Assembly (NCBI GenBank): GCA_003557825.1
Contig: PWNM01000427.1
Location: 1-8,021, forward strand
DNA: 8,021 nt
Direction of reading: 5' to 3'
Origin: Candidatus Hydrogenedentota bacterium
GTDB taxonomy: Bacteria; Hydrogenedentota; Hydrogenedentia; Hydrogenedentales; SLHB01
In this document: piece after piece, positions 1 through 6,747 of the stretch
Layout of the letters: each line of letters starts with the position of its first letter
How positions within the stretch are numbered: the stretch's first letter is position 1
The notes under the pieces: model-generated
Databases searched by the model: none
Told to the model about the DNA's origin: nothing
Seen by the model: the letters and a program-made list of their open reading frames with translations, nothing else
Position numbers and translations under genes: made by a program

Positions 1-800
1 ACACGAACCTTCCCCATTTCGGGATGGCGTTTGGCGGTTCCATGACAATCGGACCCCCCTGTGATCAGCAATCCCCGTTCGGCGGCCATGGCGCAGTATT
101 GCTCGACGTGTCCGGGTGTATGCTTTACATGATAGGCCTCGATCCCATCGAAAGGTAACTCGAGCAGATGGGGTAATAAGCGACCGGTCGTGCCAATGCC
201 GGGATGGGCTACAAAAGCCAACCCGCCAGCGTCATGGATCAAATCCACGGCCCCTTCACAGGCAAGTCGGGTCTTGGGGACATAGGCAGGGCGTCCGGGA
301 TTAAGGAAAGCATCAAAGGCATGCTGCACGGTACGAACCACTCCCATGCGTAACAACTCACGGGCAATATGCATGCGGCCTACAATCCCCGTATCCGTCA
401 CTTCCGCTTTTATGCGCTCCATTTCAATGGGTGTTCCAAGCTCCCGAAGCCGAGCGACGATGCGATCGGCTCTGGAATGCCGTCCCATACGAAGCTCTTC
501 GAGGGCTTCAATTAGAGCATCATTCGTCGGATCAACTCCTAGTCCGACCACATGGATTTCATTGCGTCGAAAGGTCGTGCTGATCTCGGTTCCGGTCAGG
601 AATTCCAATCCGCAATCACCACAGGCCCTTTCGGCTTCATCGATACCGGCCACGCTGTCATGGTCGGTCAAAGCAATCGCACGGAACCCTAAAGCGCTTG
701 CCCGTGCAACTACCTGGGTCGGCGGATCGGTACCATCGGAATGATGGGAGTGCAGATGGAGATCGACAAATCCGGTCGAACCTATATCGCTGGAATCCAT
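1..800 (-). CDS. PHP-domain phosphoesterase (TrpH/YciV-like), 3' end outside window
   Basis: The 266 residues visible form a PHP (polymerase and histidinol phosphatase) domain. Members of the TrpH/YciV (RNase AM) family hydrolyse phosphate esters of nucleotides or act as 5'-3' exonucleases on short RNA. The metal-site motifs are all present in order: DLHLHSHHSDG (His15, His17, Asp22), LTDHDS (His47), GTEIS (Glu72), EIHVVG (His83), AHPG (His199) and GGSDCHG (Asp251, His253). Residues 90-180 form the helical insert typical of this family. The frame is still open at the window edge. The usual length is roughly 280 residues, so only the extreme C-terminus should be missing. It is the last visible gene of the riboflavin operon, just downstream of nusB. 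The start is uncertain: ATG at 800 is used here, but an in-frame ATG at 821, seven bases after the nusB stop, is also possible, with a GGGAGAAG site rather far upstream. The exact substrate cannot be read from the sequence. Confidence 0.9.
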   Translation of the reverse strand, partial: MDSSDIGSTGFVDLHLHSHHSDGTDPPTQVVARASALGFRAIALTDHDSVAGIDEAERACGDCGLEFLTGTEISTTFRRNEIHVVGLGVDPTNDALIEALEELRMGRHSRADRIVARLRELGTPIEMERIKAEVTDTGIVGRMHIARELLRMGVVRTVQHAFDAFLNPGRPAYVPKTRLACEGAVDLIHDAGGLAFVAHPGIGTTGRLLPHLLELPFDGIEAYHVKHTPGHVEQYCAMAAERGLLITGGSDCHGTAKRHPEMGKVR

Positions 801-828
801 TGTTATACCGTATGCAACCATCGACGCG

Positions 829-1311
829 TCATGGGTCTTCTCCCGCCGATTGCTGCGCATCGCGATTGCGTTTGAGCCGGTCGAGCACGCCATTAACAAA
901 CCGAGGCGACTCCTCGGAGCCATAACGTTTTGCCACTTCGATGGCTTCCGAGATTGCCACAGTAGGAGGTACATCCGGGCAATAGGCCATCTCGAAAAAG
1001 GCGACCCGGATGACATTGAGCTCGATACGGCCCACCCGTCCCGGTGACCAATTATCCAAGGCCTCGTGTATGGCCGCATCAATGGCTTCCCGGTTTTCCA
1101 TGACGCCCTTGATCAGTTTTTGGCCATATTTTCGGACTGTTGGCCGAACCGGATTATCCTCCCAGAATTCTTCGACAGCAGGCCCCCATTCGTAACTCGT
1201 AAAATCGAGTCCGAACAGAAACTGCAGGGCCCGTTCGCGGGCAATGCGGCGCACTTGCGGAGCTGCTTGCCCGCTCTGGGCGCGTTGTCGGGCATGTCGT
1301 GGTCGTTGCAA
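829..1311 (-). CDS. nusB: Transcription antitermination factor NusB
   Basis: The 160-residue product matches NusB, a small all-helical cytoplasmic RNA-binding protein. With NusE (ribosomal protein S10) it binds boxA RNA and promotes antitermination, chiefly on rRNA operons. Family marks are the N-terminal RxxARERALQFLF helix (about residues 22-33), the central RVGRIELNVIRVAFFEM stretch and the C-terminal AISEAIEVAKRYGSEESPRFVNGVLDRL block. The first 20 residues are basic and less typical. The start is a TTG that directly abuts the ribH stop codon (TAG-TTG). It is preceded by GGAG nine bases upstream, inside the last ribH codons, and an in-frame stop lies immediately before it, so no earlier start exists. 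A GTG at 1254 is the only alternative and has a weaker ribosome binding site. The ribH-nusB neighbour pair is common in bacteria and implies translational coupling. Confidence 0.95.
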   Translation of the reverse strand: MQRPRHARQRAQSGQAAPQVRRIARERALQFLFGLDFTSYEWGPAVEEFWEDNPVRPTVRKYGQKLIKGVMENREAIDAAIHEALDNWSPGRVGRIELNVIRVAFFEMAYCPDVPPTVAISEAIEVAKRYGSEESPRFVNGVLDRLKRNRDAQQSAGEDP

Positions 1312-1776
1312 CTAGAGCTGCTCCAGAAGGTTGACCATTTCAATCGCCCCCATGGCGGCGTCAAATCCTTTATTGCCGGCCTTGGTCCCTGCCCGTTCAA
1401 CGGCCTGTTCGATCGTATCTGTGGTCAAGATACCAAACATGACAGGCACATTGGTTTCGAGCCCGACCATTGCGACGCCTTTCGCCGCTTCCGACGCGAC
1501 ATAATCAAAATGAGGCGTACTTCCCCGGATAACCGCGCCCAAGGTGATAATCGCGTCGTACTTGCCCGATGCTGCCATGCGCTTTGCCGCCAGCGGAATT
1601 TCGTAGGAGCCCGGCGTCCACGCCACGGTGATCTCGTCGTCCTGCACACCGTGGCGCGTTAACGCATCCAAAGCGCCGCCCAGGAGTTTGGACGAGATGA
1701 ACTCGTTGAACCGGGACACGAGTATCCCGTATTTCTTTCCTTTTGATACCAGCTGGCCTTCGATTATGTTCGGCAT
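1312..1776 (-). CDS. ribH: 6,7-dimethyl-8-ribityllumazine synthase (RibH)
   Basis: RibH condenses 3,4-dihydroxy-2-butanone 4-phosphate with 5-amino-6-ribitylaminouracil to give 6,7-dimethyl-8-ribityllumazine, the penultimate step of riboflavin synthesis. The enzyme usually assembles into pentamers or 60-mer capsids. The 154-residue length is typical. Visible motifs are SRFNEFISSKLLGGA (Phe23 stacks on the substrate), TPGSYEIP (55-61), GAVIRGSTPHFDYV with the catalytic His89, and PVMFGILTTDT followed by AGTKAGNKG. The start is ATG at 1776, preceded by a strong AAAGGAG site about eight bases away. A longer open frame reaches 1851 but would overlap ribBA and add an N-terminus without family features. 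It lies 13 bases downstream of ribBA, and its end carries the nusB ribosome binding site. Confidence 0.97.
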   Translation of the reverse strand: MPNIIEGQLVSKGKKYGILVSRFNEFISSKLLGGALDALTRHGVQDDEITVAWTPGSYEIPLAAKRMAASGKYDAIITLGAVIRGSTPHFDYVASEAAKGVAMVGLETNVPVMFGILTTDTIEQAVERAGTKAGNKGFDAAMGAIEMVNLLEQL

Positions 1777-1789
1777 GTGGATCTCCTTT

Positions 1790-2983
1790 TTACGAGAACA
1801 GGTGTCCCAGTTTTTCTTTTTTCGTTCGCATATATCGTTCATTGCGGGCATTAGGGGGAATGATCAACGGCACGCGTTCGGTCACCTCCAGTCCGTAGGC
1901 TTCGAGGCCGACTCGTTTGGCTGGGTTGTTGGTGATCAGCCGCATGCGACGCACGCCCAACTCGGATAATATCTGGGCCCCCAGACCGTATTCACGGGGA
2001 TCAGGCAGAAACCCCAAGTGCACATTGGCCTCAACCGTGTCCATGCCTTCGTCTTGAAGCTGGTAGGCTTTGATCTTGTTCACAAGCCCGATGCCGCGTC
2101 CTTCCTGCCGCATATAGACCAGTACGCCGCAACCTTCTTTGGCGATCATCCGCACCGATTCGTCCAATTGAGCTCCACAATCGCAGCGTTGCGAACCGAA
2201 CACATCGCCCGTGATGCATTCGGAATGGACCCGTACCAAGGGACTCTCACAACCCGATACATCGCCCATGACCAAGGCCAAATGCTGGCTCGAATCGATG
2301 TCGGTCTCGTATACATAGAGATGAAATGTTCCACAGTCCAACGGCAACTCGGTACTGGCCCGGCGATGAACAAGCACCTCGTGACGCCGCCGGTATTCGA
2401 TAAGATCGGCCACCGTACAGATTTTGATGCCATGCTCCGATGCCAGTTCCTCGAGTTGGGGCATGCGGGCCATCGAACCATCATCGGCCATGACTTCGCA
2501 GATCACCGCCGAAGGATTAAGCCCGGCCAGGCGCGCGAGATCTACCGAACCCTCGGTCTGGCCCGCACGGACCAGAACGCCGCCGGTACGGGCCCGCAAT
2601 GGGAAAACATGGCCGGGTTGGACCAGGTCTTCGGGATTCGAAGAAAGGTCAATGGCCACTTGTATTGTTCGCGCCCGATCAAAAGCGCTGATTCCCGTGG
2701 TAATGCCACTGGCGGCTTCGATGGATACATGGAAGGCCGTGGCATAGGGGGAACGATTATCTTGCGTCATCGGCGGCAAACGCAGCTCATCGATACGGGC
2801 GGGCGTGAGAGCCAAGCATATAAGGCCCCTGCCATAGCGGGCCATGAAATTGATCGCCTCGGGGGTGACTTTTTCGGCAGCAATGACCAGATCGCCCTCG
2901 TTTTCCCGGTCTTCGTCGTCGACCAGGACAATCATCCGGCCCGCCCGTAACTCATCGATTATCTCAGGGATAGGGGTCAACAT
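1790..2983 (-). CDS. ribBA: Bifunctional DHBP synthase / GTP cyclohydrolase II (RibBA)
   Basis: This 397-residue fusion supplies both precursors of riboflavin. Residues 1-200 are 3,4-dihydroxy-2-butanone 4-phosphate synthase, which acts on ribulose 5-phosphate, with DDEDRENEGD (Glu27 as metal ligand), SGITTGISAFDRA, PGHVFPLRA (His125) and ICEVM (Glu163). Residues 206-395 are GTP cyclohydrolase II, with the zinc cysteines C256, C267 and C269 in ECITGDVFGSQRCDCG, then MRQEGRGIGL, VEANVHLGF and LITNNPAKR. Both halves are full length. One residue is odd: the segment that reads G-H-T-E in E. coli RibB (metal ligand His153) is G-Q-T-E here, with Gln142 encoded by CAG at 2558-2560. The gene starts at ATG 2983, nine bases after the ribE stop. 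Its TAGGAG ribosome binding site overlaps that stop codon. Cyclohydrolase activity looks secure, while DHBP synthase activity is likely but carries this variant. Confidence 0.97.
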   Translation of the reverse strand: MLTPIPEIIDELRAGRMIVLVDDEDRENEGDLVIAAEKVTPEAINFMARYGRGLICLALTPARIDELRLPPMTQDNRSPYATAFHVSIEAASGITTGISAFDRARTIQVAIDLSSNPEDLVQPGHVFPLRARTGGVLVRAGQTEGSVDLARLAGLNPSAVICEVMADDGSMARMPQLEELASEHGIKICTVADLIEYRRRHEVLVHRRASTELPLDCGTFHLYVYETDIDSSQHLALVMGDVSGCESPLVRVHSECITGDVFGSQRCDCGAQLDESVRMIAKEGCGVLVYMRQEGRGIGLVNKIKAYQLQDEGMDTVEANVHLGFLPDPREYGLGAQILSELGVRRMRLITNNPAKRVGLEAYGLEVTERVPLIIPPNARNERYMRTKKEKLGHLFS

Positions 2984-2992
2984 GGCGTACTC

Positions 2993-3622
2993 CTAAGCAA
3001 ATCCGTGGCGCATGAGCGTGTCAAGGGTCAATCCCCCGCTCTCTCCGCCCCGGTTCATGTAATGGTAAATATGCTTGCCGATCACATCTGCTTCCATATT
3101 GACCGGATCACCGGATGTTTTCGAGGGGAGCGTGGTATGCTGAAGGGTCGCAGGAATAATGGCGACTCCAAATGAATCCCCTGATGGTTCAACCACGGTG
3201 AGGCTAATTCCGTCGATGGCGATAGAACCTTTGGGTACCAGGTACCGCGCCACATCGGAAGGGGCCTGAAAGGTCCAAAAGGAGAATTCGCCTTGCTGTC
3301 GGACCGATTCAATGCGACCGATGCCATCAACATGGCCTAGCACAAAATGCCCATCGAATCGGCCCGCAGCGGACATAGCGCGCTCCAGGTTCACCGCGGC
3401 TCCGGGACGTAATTGTCCCAGGGTCGTACGCTCAAGGGTTTCGGGCGATGTCTGCACCACGAAACGATCGTCATGAATGGCGACAGCCGTTAAACACGCC
3501 CCATCGACCGCGACACTATCCCCTTCTTTTAGACCGTCAAGCACACGCTTGGCCAAAATGGTGACATCGTGTCCCGATCGACGTGAGACTGCGCCGACCT
3601 CTTCAATAATTCCGGTAAACAT
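2993..3622 (-). CDS. ribE: Riboflavin synthase, alpha subunit
   Basis: Riboflavin synthase dismutates two molecules of 6,7-dimethyl-8-ribityllumazine into riboflavin and 5-amino-6-ribitylaminouracil. The 209-residue protein shows the expected tandem lumazine-binding barrels. The first (about 1-90) begins MFTGIIEEVG and contains GDSVAVDGACLTA. The second (about 91-190) contains GHFVLGHVDGIG, VPKGSIAIDGISLTV, IPATLQHTTL and VNMEADVIGKHI. The N-terminal MFTGIIE is the universal start of this family and fixes the start at ATG 3622, although the frame stays open upstream to 3673 inside ribD. The AAAGGGAG ribosome binding site sits in the last ribD codons, 11 bases before the ATG, and only seven bases separate the two genes. 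The gene is called ribE here; ribC is used in some genomes. Confidence 0.97.
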   Translation of the reverse strand: MFTGIIEEVGAVSRRSGHDVTILAKRVLDGLKEGDSVAVDGACLTAVAIHDDRFVVQTSPETLERTTLGQLRPGAAVNLERAMSAAGRFDGHFVLGHVDGIGRIESVRQQGEFSFWTFQAPSDVARYLVPKGSIAIDGISLTVVEPSGDSFGVAIIPATLQHTTLPSKTSGDPVNMEADVIGKHIYHYMNRGGESGGLTLDTLMRHGFA

Positions 3623-3629
3623 GGTCCGA

Positions 3630-4712
3630 TCAGCTCCCTTTGACATAGGCTTCGACCAGCAAATCTTCCCCAACGAGCCGTGCGGTCATCCGTTCGAGGA
3701 GGATAGCGTCCGCCATACAGTCAACCCCTTCCCCTTCTACCGCTGTGACGGCATCCCGGCCACCGACAATCTTGGGTGCAATAAAAAACATTACCTTGTC
3801 CACAATACCCGCCGCGAAGGCCGATGCATGGGTTGAACCGCCCCCTTCGATCAAGATGGAGCAGATCTCGCGTTTGGCCAACTCGTGCATGCACCTCCGC
3901 ATATCAACGCCCTCACCGTGGGAAGGCAGGTGGATCACCTCATCGGCGCCTTCGCAGACACGGTCTTCGGGCGTCACGACCCAGGTCGGCGCGGGACTCT
4001 CAAGGTGAAAGACCTTTCGCGTCGAATCGAGATAGGCATCGGCGTCGAGTATCACCCGGATGGGATCGTGACCCTCGGCGTTTTGAACCCGGGTTGTCAG
4101 ACTGGGATCATCGAGCATAACGGTTCGACTGCCGACCAGAATGGCGTCTACCTGATTGCGAATTTCATGGACCAATGCGCGGGACGCCTCCGAGGTCACC
4201 CATTTGGAGTCCCCCGTATGGGTCGCGATTTTCCCATCAAGGGTCATGGCGCATTTGACAATTACGAAGGGCAATCCAGTCGTGATATGTTTTACGAACA
4301 CTTCGTTAAGCCCACGGGCTTCCGATTCCAGCACCCCCACATCAACGGGAATACCAGCTTCTCGCAATCGAAGGATCCCTTGTCCCGCGACTTTGGGATT
4401 GGGATCGGGCATGGCCACCACAACCCGATTGGGGCGCTTGGAGATCAACAAATCAACGCATGGCGGTGTACGGCCATGGTGGCAGCATGGCTCGAGAGTA
4501 ATATAGAAGGTATCGCCAGGCGATGCGCCGCCCGCTGCCTCGATGGCCAACACCTCGGCATGGGGCTCCCCGGCCCTATGATGGTACCCTTCTCCAATGA
4601 TTTCGTTGTCGCGTACAATGACGCAGCCAACCATTGGATTGGGGCTGGTCCGCCCTTTCGCCCGGGCTGCCAAATCGAGGGCTCGGCGCATGTATTTTTC
4701 ATCGGCGTTCAT
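3630..4712 (-). CDS. ribD: Bifunctional pyrimidine deaminase/reductase RibD
   Basis: RibD carries out the second and third steps from GTP: deamination of the diaminopyrimidinone phosphate, then NADPH-dependent reduction of the ribose chain to ribityl. The 360-residue protein has a cytidine-deaminase-like domain (about 1-145) with the zinc and proton-shuttle residues His51, Glu53, Cys76 and Cys85 in PHAEVLA and EPCCHHGRTPPC. A reductase domain (about 146-360) follows, with CAMTLDGKIAT, GDSKWVTS, VGSRTVMLDDPSLTTR and ILIEGGG. The start is set at ATG 4712, since MNADEKYMRRALDLA aligns with the usual RibD N-terminus. No Shine-Dalgarno sequence is visible before it; the bases just upstream are the U-rich tail of a terminator-like hairpin. 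A GTG at 4751 in frame would run through that hairpin and is unlikely to be the start. First gene of the operon, under FMN riboswitch control. Confidence 0.96.
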   Translation of the reverse strand: MNADEKYMRRALDLAARAKGRTSPNPMVGCVIVRDNEIIGEGYHHRAGEPHAEVLAIEAAGGASPGDTFYITLEPCCHHGRTPPCVDLLISKRPNRVVVAMPDPNPKVAGQGILRLREAGIPVDVGVLESEARGLNEVFVKHITTGLPFVIVKCAMTLDGKIATHTGDSKWVTSEASRALVHEIRNQVDAILVGSRTVMLDDPSLTTRVQNAEGHDPIRVILDADAYLDSTRKVFHLESPAPTWVVTPEDRVCEGADEVIHLPSHGEGVDMRRCMHELAKREICSILIEGGGSTHASAFAAGIVDKVMFFIAPKIVGGRDAVTAVEGEGVDCMADAILLERMTARLVGEDLLVEAYVKGS

Positions 4713-4748
4713 TAAAAGCAAATACCCGAAGACACACGTCTTTCGGGG
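4713..4748 (-). terminator. Terminator-like hairpin of the FMN riboswitch expression platform
   Basis: On the minus strand the arm 4747-4738 (CCCGAAAGAC) pairs with 4733-4725 (GTCTTCGGG) around a GTGT loop, with one bulged A. The U-rich stretch TATTTGCTTTTA (4724-4713) follows, ending at the base before the ribD ATG. It sits 30 bases after the aptamer, where an FMN-controlled intrinsic terminator is expected. The U tract is interrupted (UAUUUGCUUUU), so efficiency is uncertain. A smaller hairpin between it and the aptamer (ACGU-A-CCG paired with CGGACGU around a U-rich loop) can also be drawn. No clear antiterminator was found; GAAGAC at 4895-4890, just before P1, is complementary to GTCTTC of the 3' arm. 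Confidence 0.6.
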
Positions 4749-4778
4749 CACACGTCCGATAAAAATACGGTACGTTTA

Positions 4779-4889
4779 CACCTTCTCCCATCCGGACTCT
4801 ACCGTCGGCCCCGGAATCTCACCGAGTCTGCGCCGAAGCGCTCGCGGGCTGTAACCGCCGGTCAGGAATTGCACCCTGCCCCGAAGGTG
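4779..4889 (-). promoter_or_regulatory. FMN riboswitch (RFN element) aptamer
   Basis: The RNA read on the minus strand matches the RFN consensus nearly throughout. The outer P1 stem is CACCTTC (4889-4883) paired with GAAGGTG (4785-4779). Between them lie the conserved blocks TTCGGGGCAGGGTG, AATTCC, GACCGGCGGT, AGCCCGCGAGC, GCAGACTCGGTGA, ATTCCGGGGCCGACGGT and AGTCCGGATGG. FMN binding in such leaders shuts down riboflavin biosynthesis genes. This fits its place 67 bases upstream of ribD at the head of a full riboflavin operon. The stretch 4713-5095 holds no protein gene; this element, its hairpin and promoter account for most of it. Confidence 0.97.
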
Positions 4890-4907
4890 GTCTTCTATTT
4901 CCGCCTA

Positions 4908-4937
4908 ATGCTATCATCTAGAGCTTAGTACGGTCAA
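4908..4937 (-). promoter_or_regulatory. Likely sigma70-type promoter of the riboflavin operon
   Basis: On the minus strand TTGACC (4937-4932) is followed after 18 bases by TAGCAT (4913-4908), matching five and four of six consensus positions. Transcription would begin near 4900, about 11 bases before the first base of the riboswitch P1 stem, a natural spacing for a riboswitch leader. GATAGC with a 16-base spacer is an alternative -10. Assigned by eye from position and motif only. Confidence 0.5.
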
Positions 4938-5054
4938 CCAAACCGGTTCCACTTCTCTTCGGAATATGCCTGCAGCAAGTCATGTTCAAGCAACACGTGC
5001 CAAACAGCACAATAGAGGTACATCGTAACGGCCTGCAGCACAGGCTTCAGCCAA

Positions 5055-5083
5055 TTGTCATTACGTTGTCTTTCAGAACAAAT
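5055..5083 (+). promoter_or_regulatory. Weak candidate promoter of the dehydrogenase gene
   Basis: TTGTCA (5055-5060), 17 bases and ACAAAT (5078-5083) form a loose -35/-10 pair ahead of the dehydrogenase start. The -10 matches only three consensus positions, and transcription would begin within about ten bases of the ATG. The rest of 4938-5095 shows nothing else recognisable. Offered as a weak guess. Confidence 0.2.
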
Positions 5084-5095
5084 GGGGTAGTATCT

Positions 5096-6037
5096 ATGCT
5101 TCAAAAACACACTGTGGGGATTATTGGTTGTGGTAATGTAGGTATTGCAGGAGCGTTTACGTTATTTAACCGCGACGTAGCAAGCGATATTATCTTGGTG
5201 GATAAAGACGAACGACGGGCCGAGGGCGAGGCCATGGACATGATGCATGCCCAAGCGTTTTCTGAGCCTGTCACTGTTCGAGCCGGATCTTACGAAGACC
5301 TAAAAGATGCCAAAGTTATTGTAATCGCAGCGGGAACGGGACGCAAAGCGGGTGAATCGCGGCTCGATTTGCTCAATCGCAATGTCTCGATTTTCCGCGA
5401 GATTGTCGAACACCTCGACCGACATGCGCCCAATGCGGTGCTGGTCATCGCAACAAATCCGGTCGACATCATCACGTATGCGATACAGAAGCTTAGTTCA
5501 CGACCCGATACAAACATAATCGGCACAGGAACCATGCTCGACACGGCTCGGTTCCGGGCCATGCTGGGTCAGTACTATAACGTAGATCCCCGCAATGTTC
5601 ATGCCTTTATCATCGGCGAACACGGCGATAGCGAAGTACCCGTTTGGAGTAAAGCCTCCATCGGAGGACTGCGTTTGGCTGATCGGGAAGTCCTTGGCAA
5701 GCGATTTGACCGAAAAGTGTTGGACGAGATCTTTGAGCAAGTACGCTATGCCGGACGTGAGGTTATCTCTCGAAAGGGATACACCAACACGGCCATTGGG
5801 GTGTGTATCGCCCAACTTGTCGAGACAATTTTTGATGATCAGCATTCGGTATTGACCGTGGCGGTTCATATGAACGGTGAGTACGGCATAGACGACCTTT
5901 GCATGAGCATACCCTGCGTCGTAGGCCATTCGGGCATTGAAGGAAGGATCCTCCCGAATTTGAACGAAGAGGAAACCGAAGCCATCAAATACTCGGCAAG
6001 TGTTCTACGCGAGAGCGTTGAGTCACTCGATATATAG
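5096..6037 (+). CDS. NAD-dependent lactate/malate dehydrogenase family, malate-type specificity residue
   Basis: This 313-residue cytoplasmic 2-hydroxyacid dehydrogenase interconverts a 2-oxoacid and an L-2-hydroxyacid with NAD(H). The Rossmann fold opens with VGIIGCGNVGIAGA, and Asp36 in ILVDKDE suggests NAD rather than NADP. Catalytic residues are Arg89 (GESRLDL), Asn121 (ATNPVD), Asp149 and Arg152 (MLDTARFR) and His176 (GEHGDSEVPVW). The overall sequence (RLDLLNRN, GEHGDSEVPVWSKASIGG, GYTNTAIG) looks like L-lactate dehydrogenase. However, the substrate-discriminating position, Gln102 in classical LDH numbering, is Arg83 here (AGTGRKAGESR). Arg at this place is the hallmark of malate dehydrogenases. 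Malate/oxaloacetate is therefore my preferred substrate, with lactate as the alternative. The start at ATG 5096 puts the Rossmann motif at the usual distance; the frame is open back to 4982 but without homology. GGGGT about nine bases upstream is a modest ribosome binding site. Divergent from the riboflavin operon. Confidence 0.9.
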   Translation: MLQKHTVGIIGCGNVGIAGAFTLFNRDVASDIILVDKDERRAEGEAMDMMHAQAFSEPVTVRAGSYEDLKDAKVIVIAAGTGRKAGESRLDLLNRNVSIFREIVEHLDRHAPNAVLVIATNPVDIITYAIQKLSSRPDTNIIGTGTMLDTARFRAMLGQYYNVDPRNVHAFIIGEHGDSEVPVWSKASIGGLRLADREVLGKRFDRKVLDEIFEQVRYAGREVISRKGYTNTAIGVCIAQLVETIFDDQHSVLTVAVHMNGEYGIDDLCMSIPCVVGHSGIEGRILPNLNEEETEAIKYSASVLRESVESLDI

Positions 6038-6125
6038 ACATTTTGGACAATCCCGCATGGAATTCCTGCCCTTGGCATGGGGTTTCTGAAAGGGAATGTA
6101 ACAAAACACTTTAGGAGGTTAACTG

Positions 6126-6686
6126 ATGATGATAAAGACCAAGACGGTAACGTTTGCATTGGCCTTGGCGATGGGGCTCTGGATAGCGGCTCCGTATGTT
6201 GCATTTGCTGAAGAAGGCGAAGAACCCAAGCTGGATGTTGGAGACGACGCGCCTCCTCTGAGCCTCACAGATTGGATCAAGGGCGAACCAGTAGCCATTG
6301 GCGAATCAGAGGATGACTATATTCTCGTCATAGAATTCTGGGCCACATGGTGCGGTCCATGCCGGGCAAGCATACCTCACCTTACCGACCTGCAGCGAGC
6401 TTTCAAGGACCGAAATGTGACGGTTCTCGCCATCACCATGGAAGAAGTCGACCATGTAGCGGAGTTTGTTGAGGACGAAGGCGATAACATGCAGTATACG
6501 GTGGCCATCGACGGCGATAGGAAGACTTGGGCCGCCTATATGGACGCATCCGGAGCCCGCGGCATCCCCCATGTATTTGTCGTAGACGCAGATGGCGTCA
6601 TTGCCTGGCAAGGGCATCCTCGAGAACCCGAACTCGAAAACCTACTTGACGAAATGGCTCCAAAACCAGAAGACCTTGAGGCATAG
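6126..6686 (+). CDS. Exported TlpA-like thioredoxin-fold protein
   Basis: The 186-residue product is a TlpA/ResA-type thiol-disulfide oxidoreductase, expected to act outside the cytoplasmic membrane. Residues 1-28 are a signal peptide: KTK near the N-terminus, a hydrophobic core about 8-24 and an AFA-EE cleavage site. An acidic stretch precedes the thioredoxin fold. The active site is WCGPC (Cys76, Cys79) within VIEFWATWCGPCRASIPHL, and the cis-proline loop is GIPHVFVVD (Pro148), followed by DADGVIAWQGHP. The C-terminus is acidic. A strong AGGAGGT (6113-6119) lies six bases before ATG 6126; a second ATG follows directly. It starts 88 bases after the dehydrogenase and ends in its own terminator. 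TTGGCA at 6072 could be a -35 element, but no good -10 follows, so it may be co-transcribed with the dehydrogenase. The partner protein is unknown; cytochrome maturation or general disulfide reduction are family roles. Confidence 0.92.
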   Translation: MMIKTKTVTFALALAMGLWIAAPYVAFAEEGEEPKLDVGDDAPPLSLTDWIKGEPVAIGESEDDYILVIEFWATWCGPCRASIPHLTDLQRAFKDRNVTVLAITMEEVDHVAEFVEDEGDNMQYTVAIDGDRKTWAAYMDASGARGIPHVFVVDADGVIAWQGHPREPELENLLDEMAPKPEDLEA

Positions 6687-6701
6687 AGTTACCTAATGCT
6701 T

Positions 6702-6747
6702 CGCCGTTCAGACCGTATTGTTACGGACTGGACGGCGCTGAGTTTTT
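6702..6747 (+). terminator. Rho-independent-type terminator after the TlpA-like gene
   Basis: CGCCGTTCAG (6702-6711) pairs with CTGGACGGCG (6728-6737), with one G-U pair. After an A-A mismatch, CCGTA (6713-6717) pairs with TACGG (6722-6726) around a TTGT loop. Five T residues follow at 6743-6747, offset five bases from the stem. The long stem makes a genuine structure likely; the offset T-run lowers certainty about its strength. Confidence 0.7.

Noticed and set aside
1777..1851. Longer RibH start at 1851
   Set aside because: It would overlap the end of ribBA and lacks the strong AAAGGAG site found before ATG 1776.
2018..2950. Long plus-strand open frame (310 codons) opposite ribBA
   Set aside because: It is antisense to a fully conserved enzyme gene and its product shows no family motif. 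Codon bias of the real gene keeps the opposite frame open.
3885..4715. Long plus-strand open frame (276 codons) opposite ribD
   Set aside because: Same reasoning: ribD on the minus strand carries all its motifs, and the antisense product is not protein-like.
4982..5095. N-terminal extension of the dehydrogenase from ATG 4982
   Set aside because: The 38 added residues have no similarity to the family, and the Rossmann motif fits the usual position when ATG 5096 is used.
6038..6112. Possible terminator between dehydrogenase and TlpA-like gene
   Set aside because: Only a four-pair TGCC-CTT-GGCA hairpin and a GGAATTCC palindrome are present, with no following T-run, so read-through is likely.
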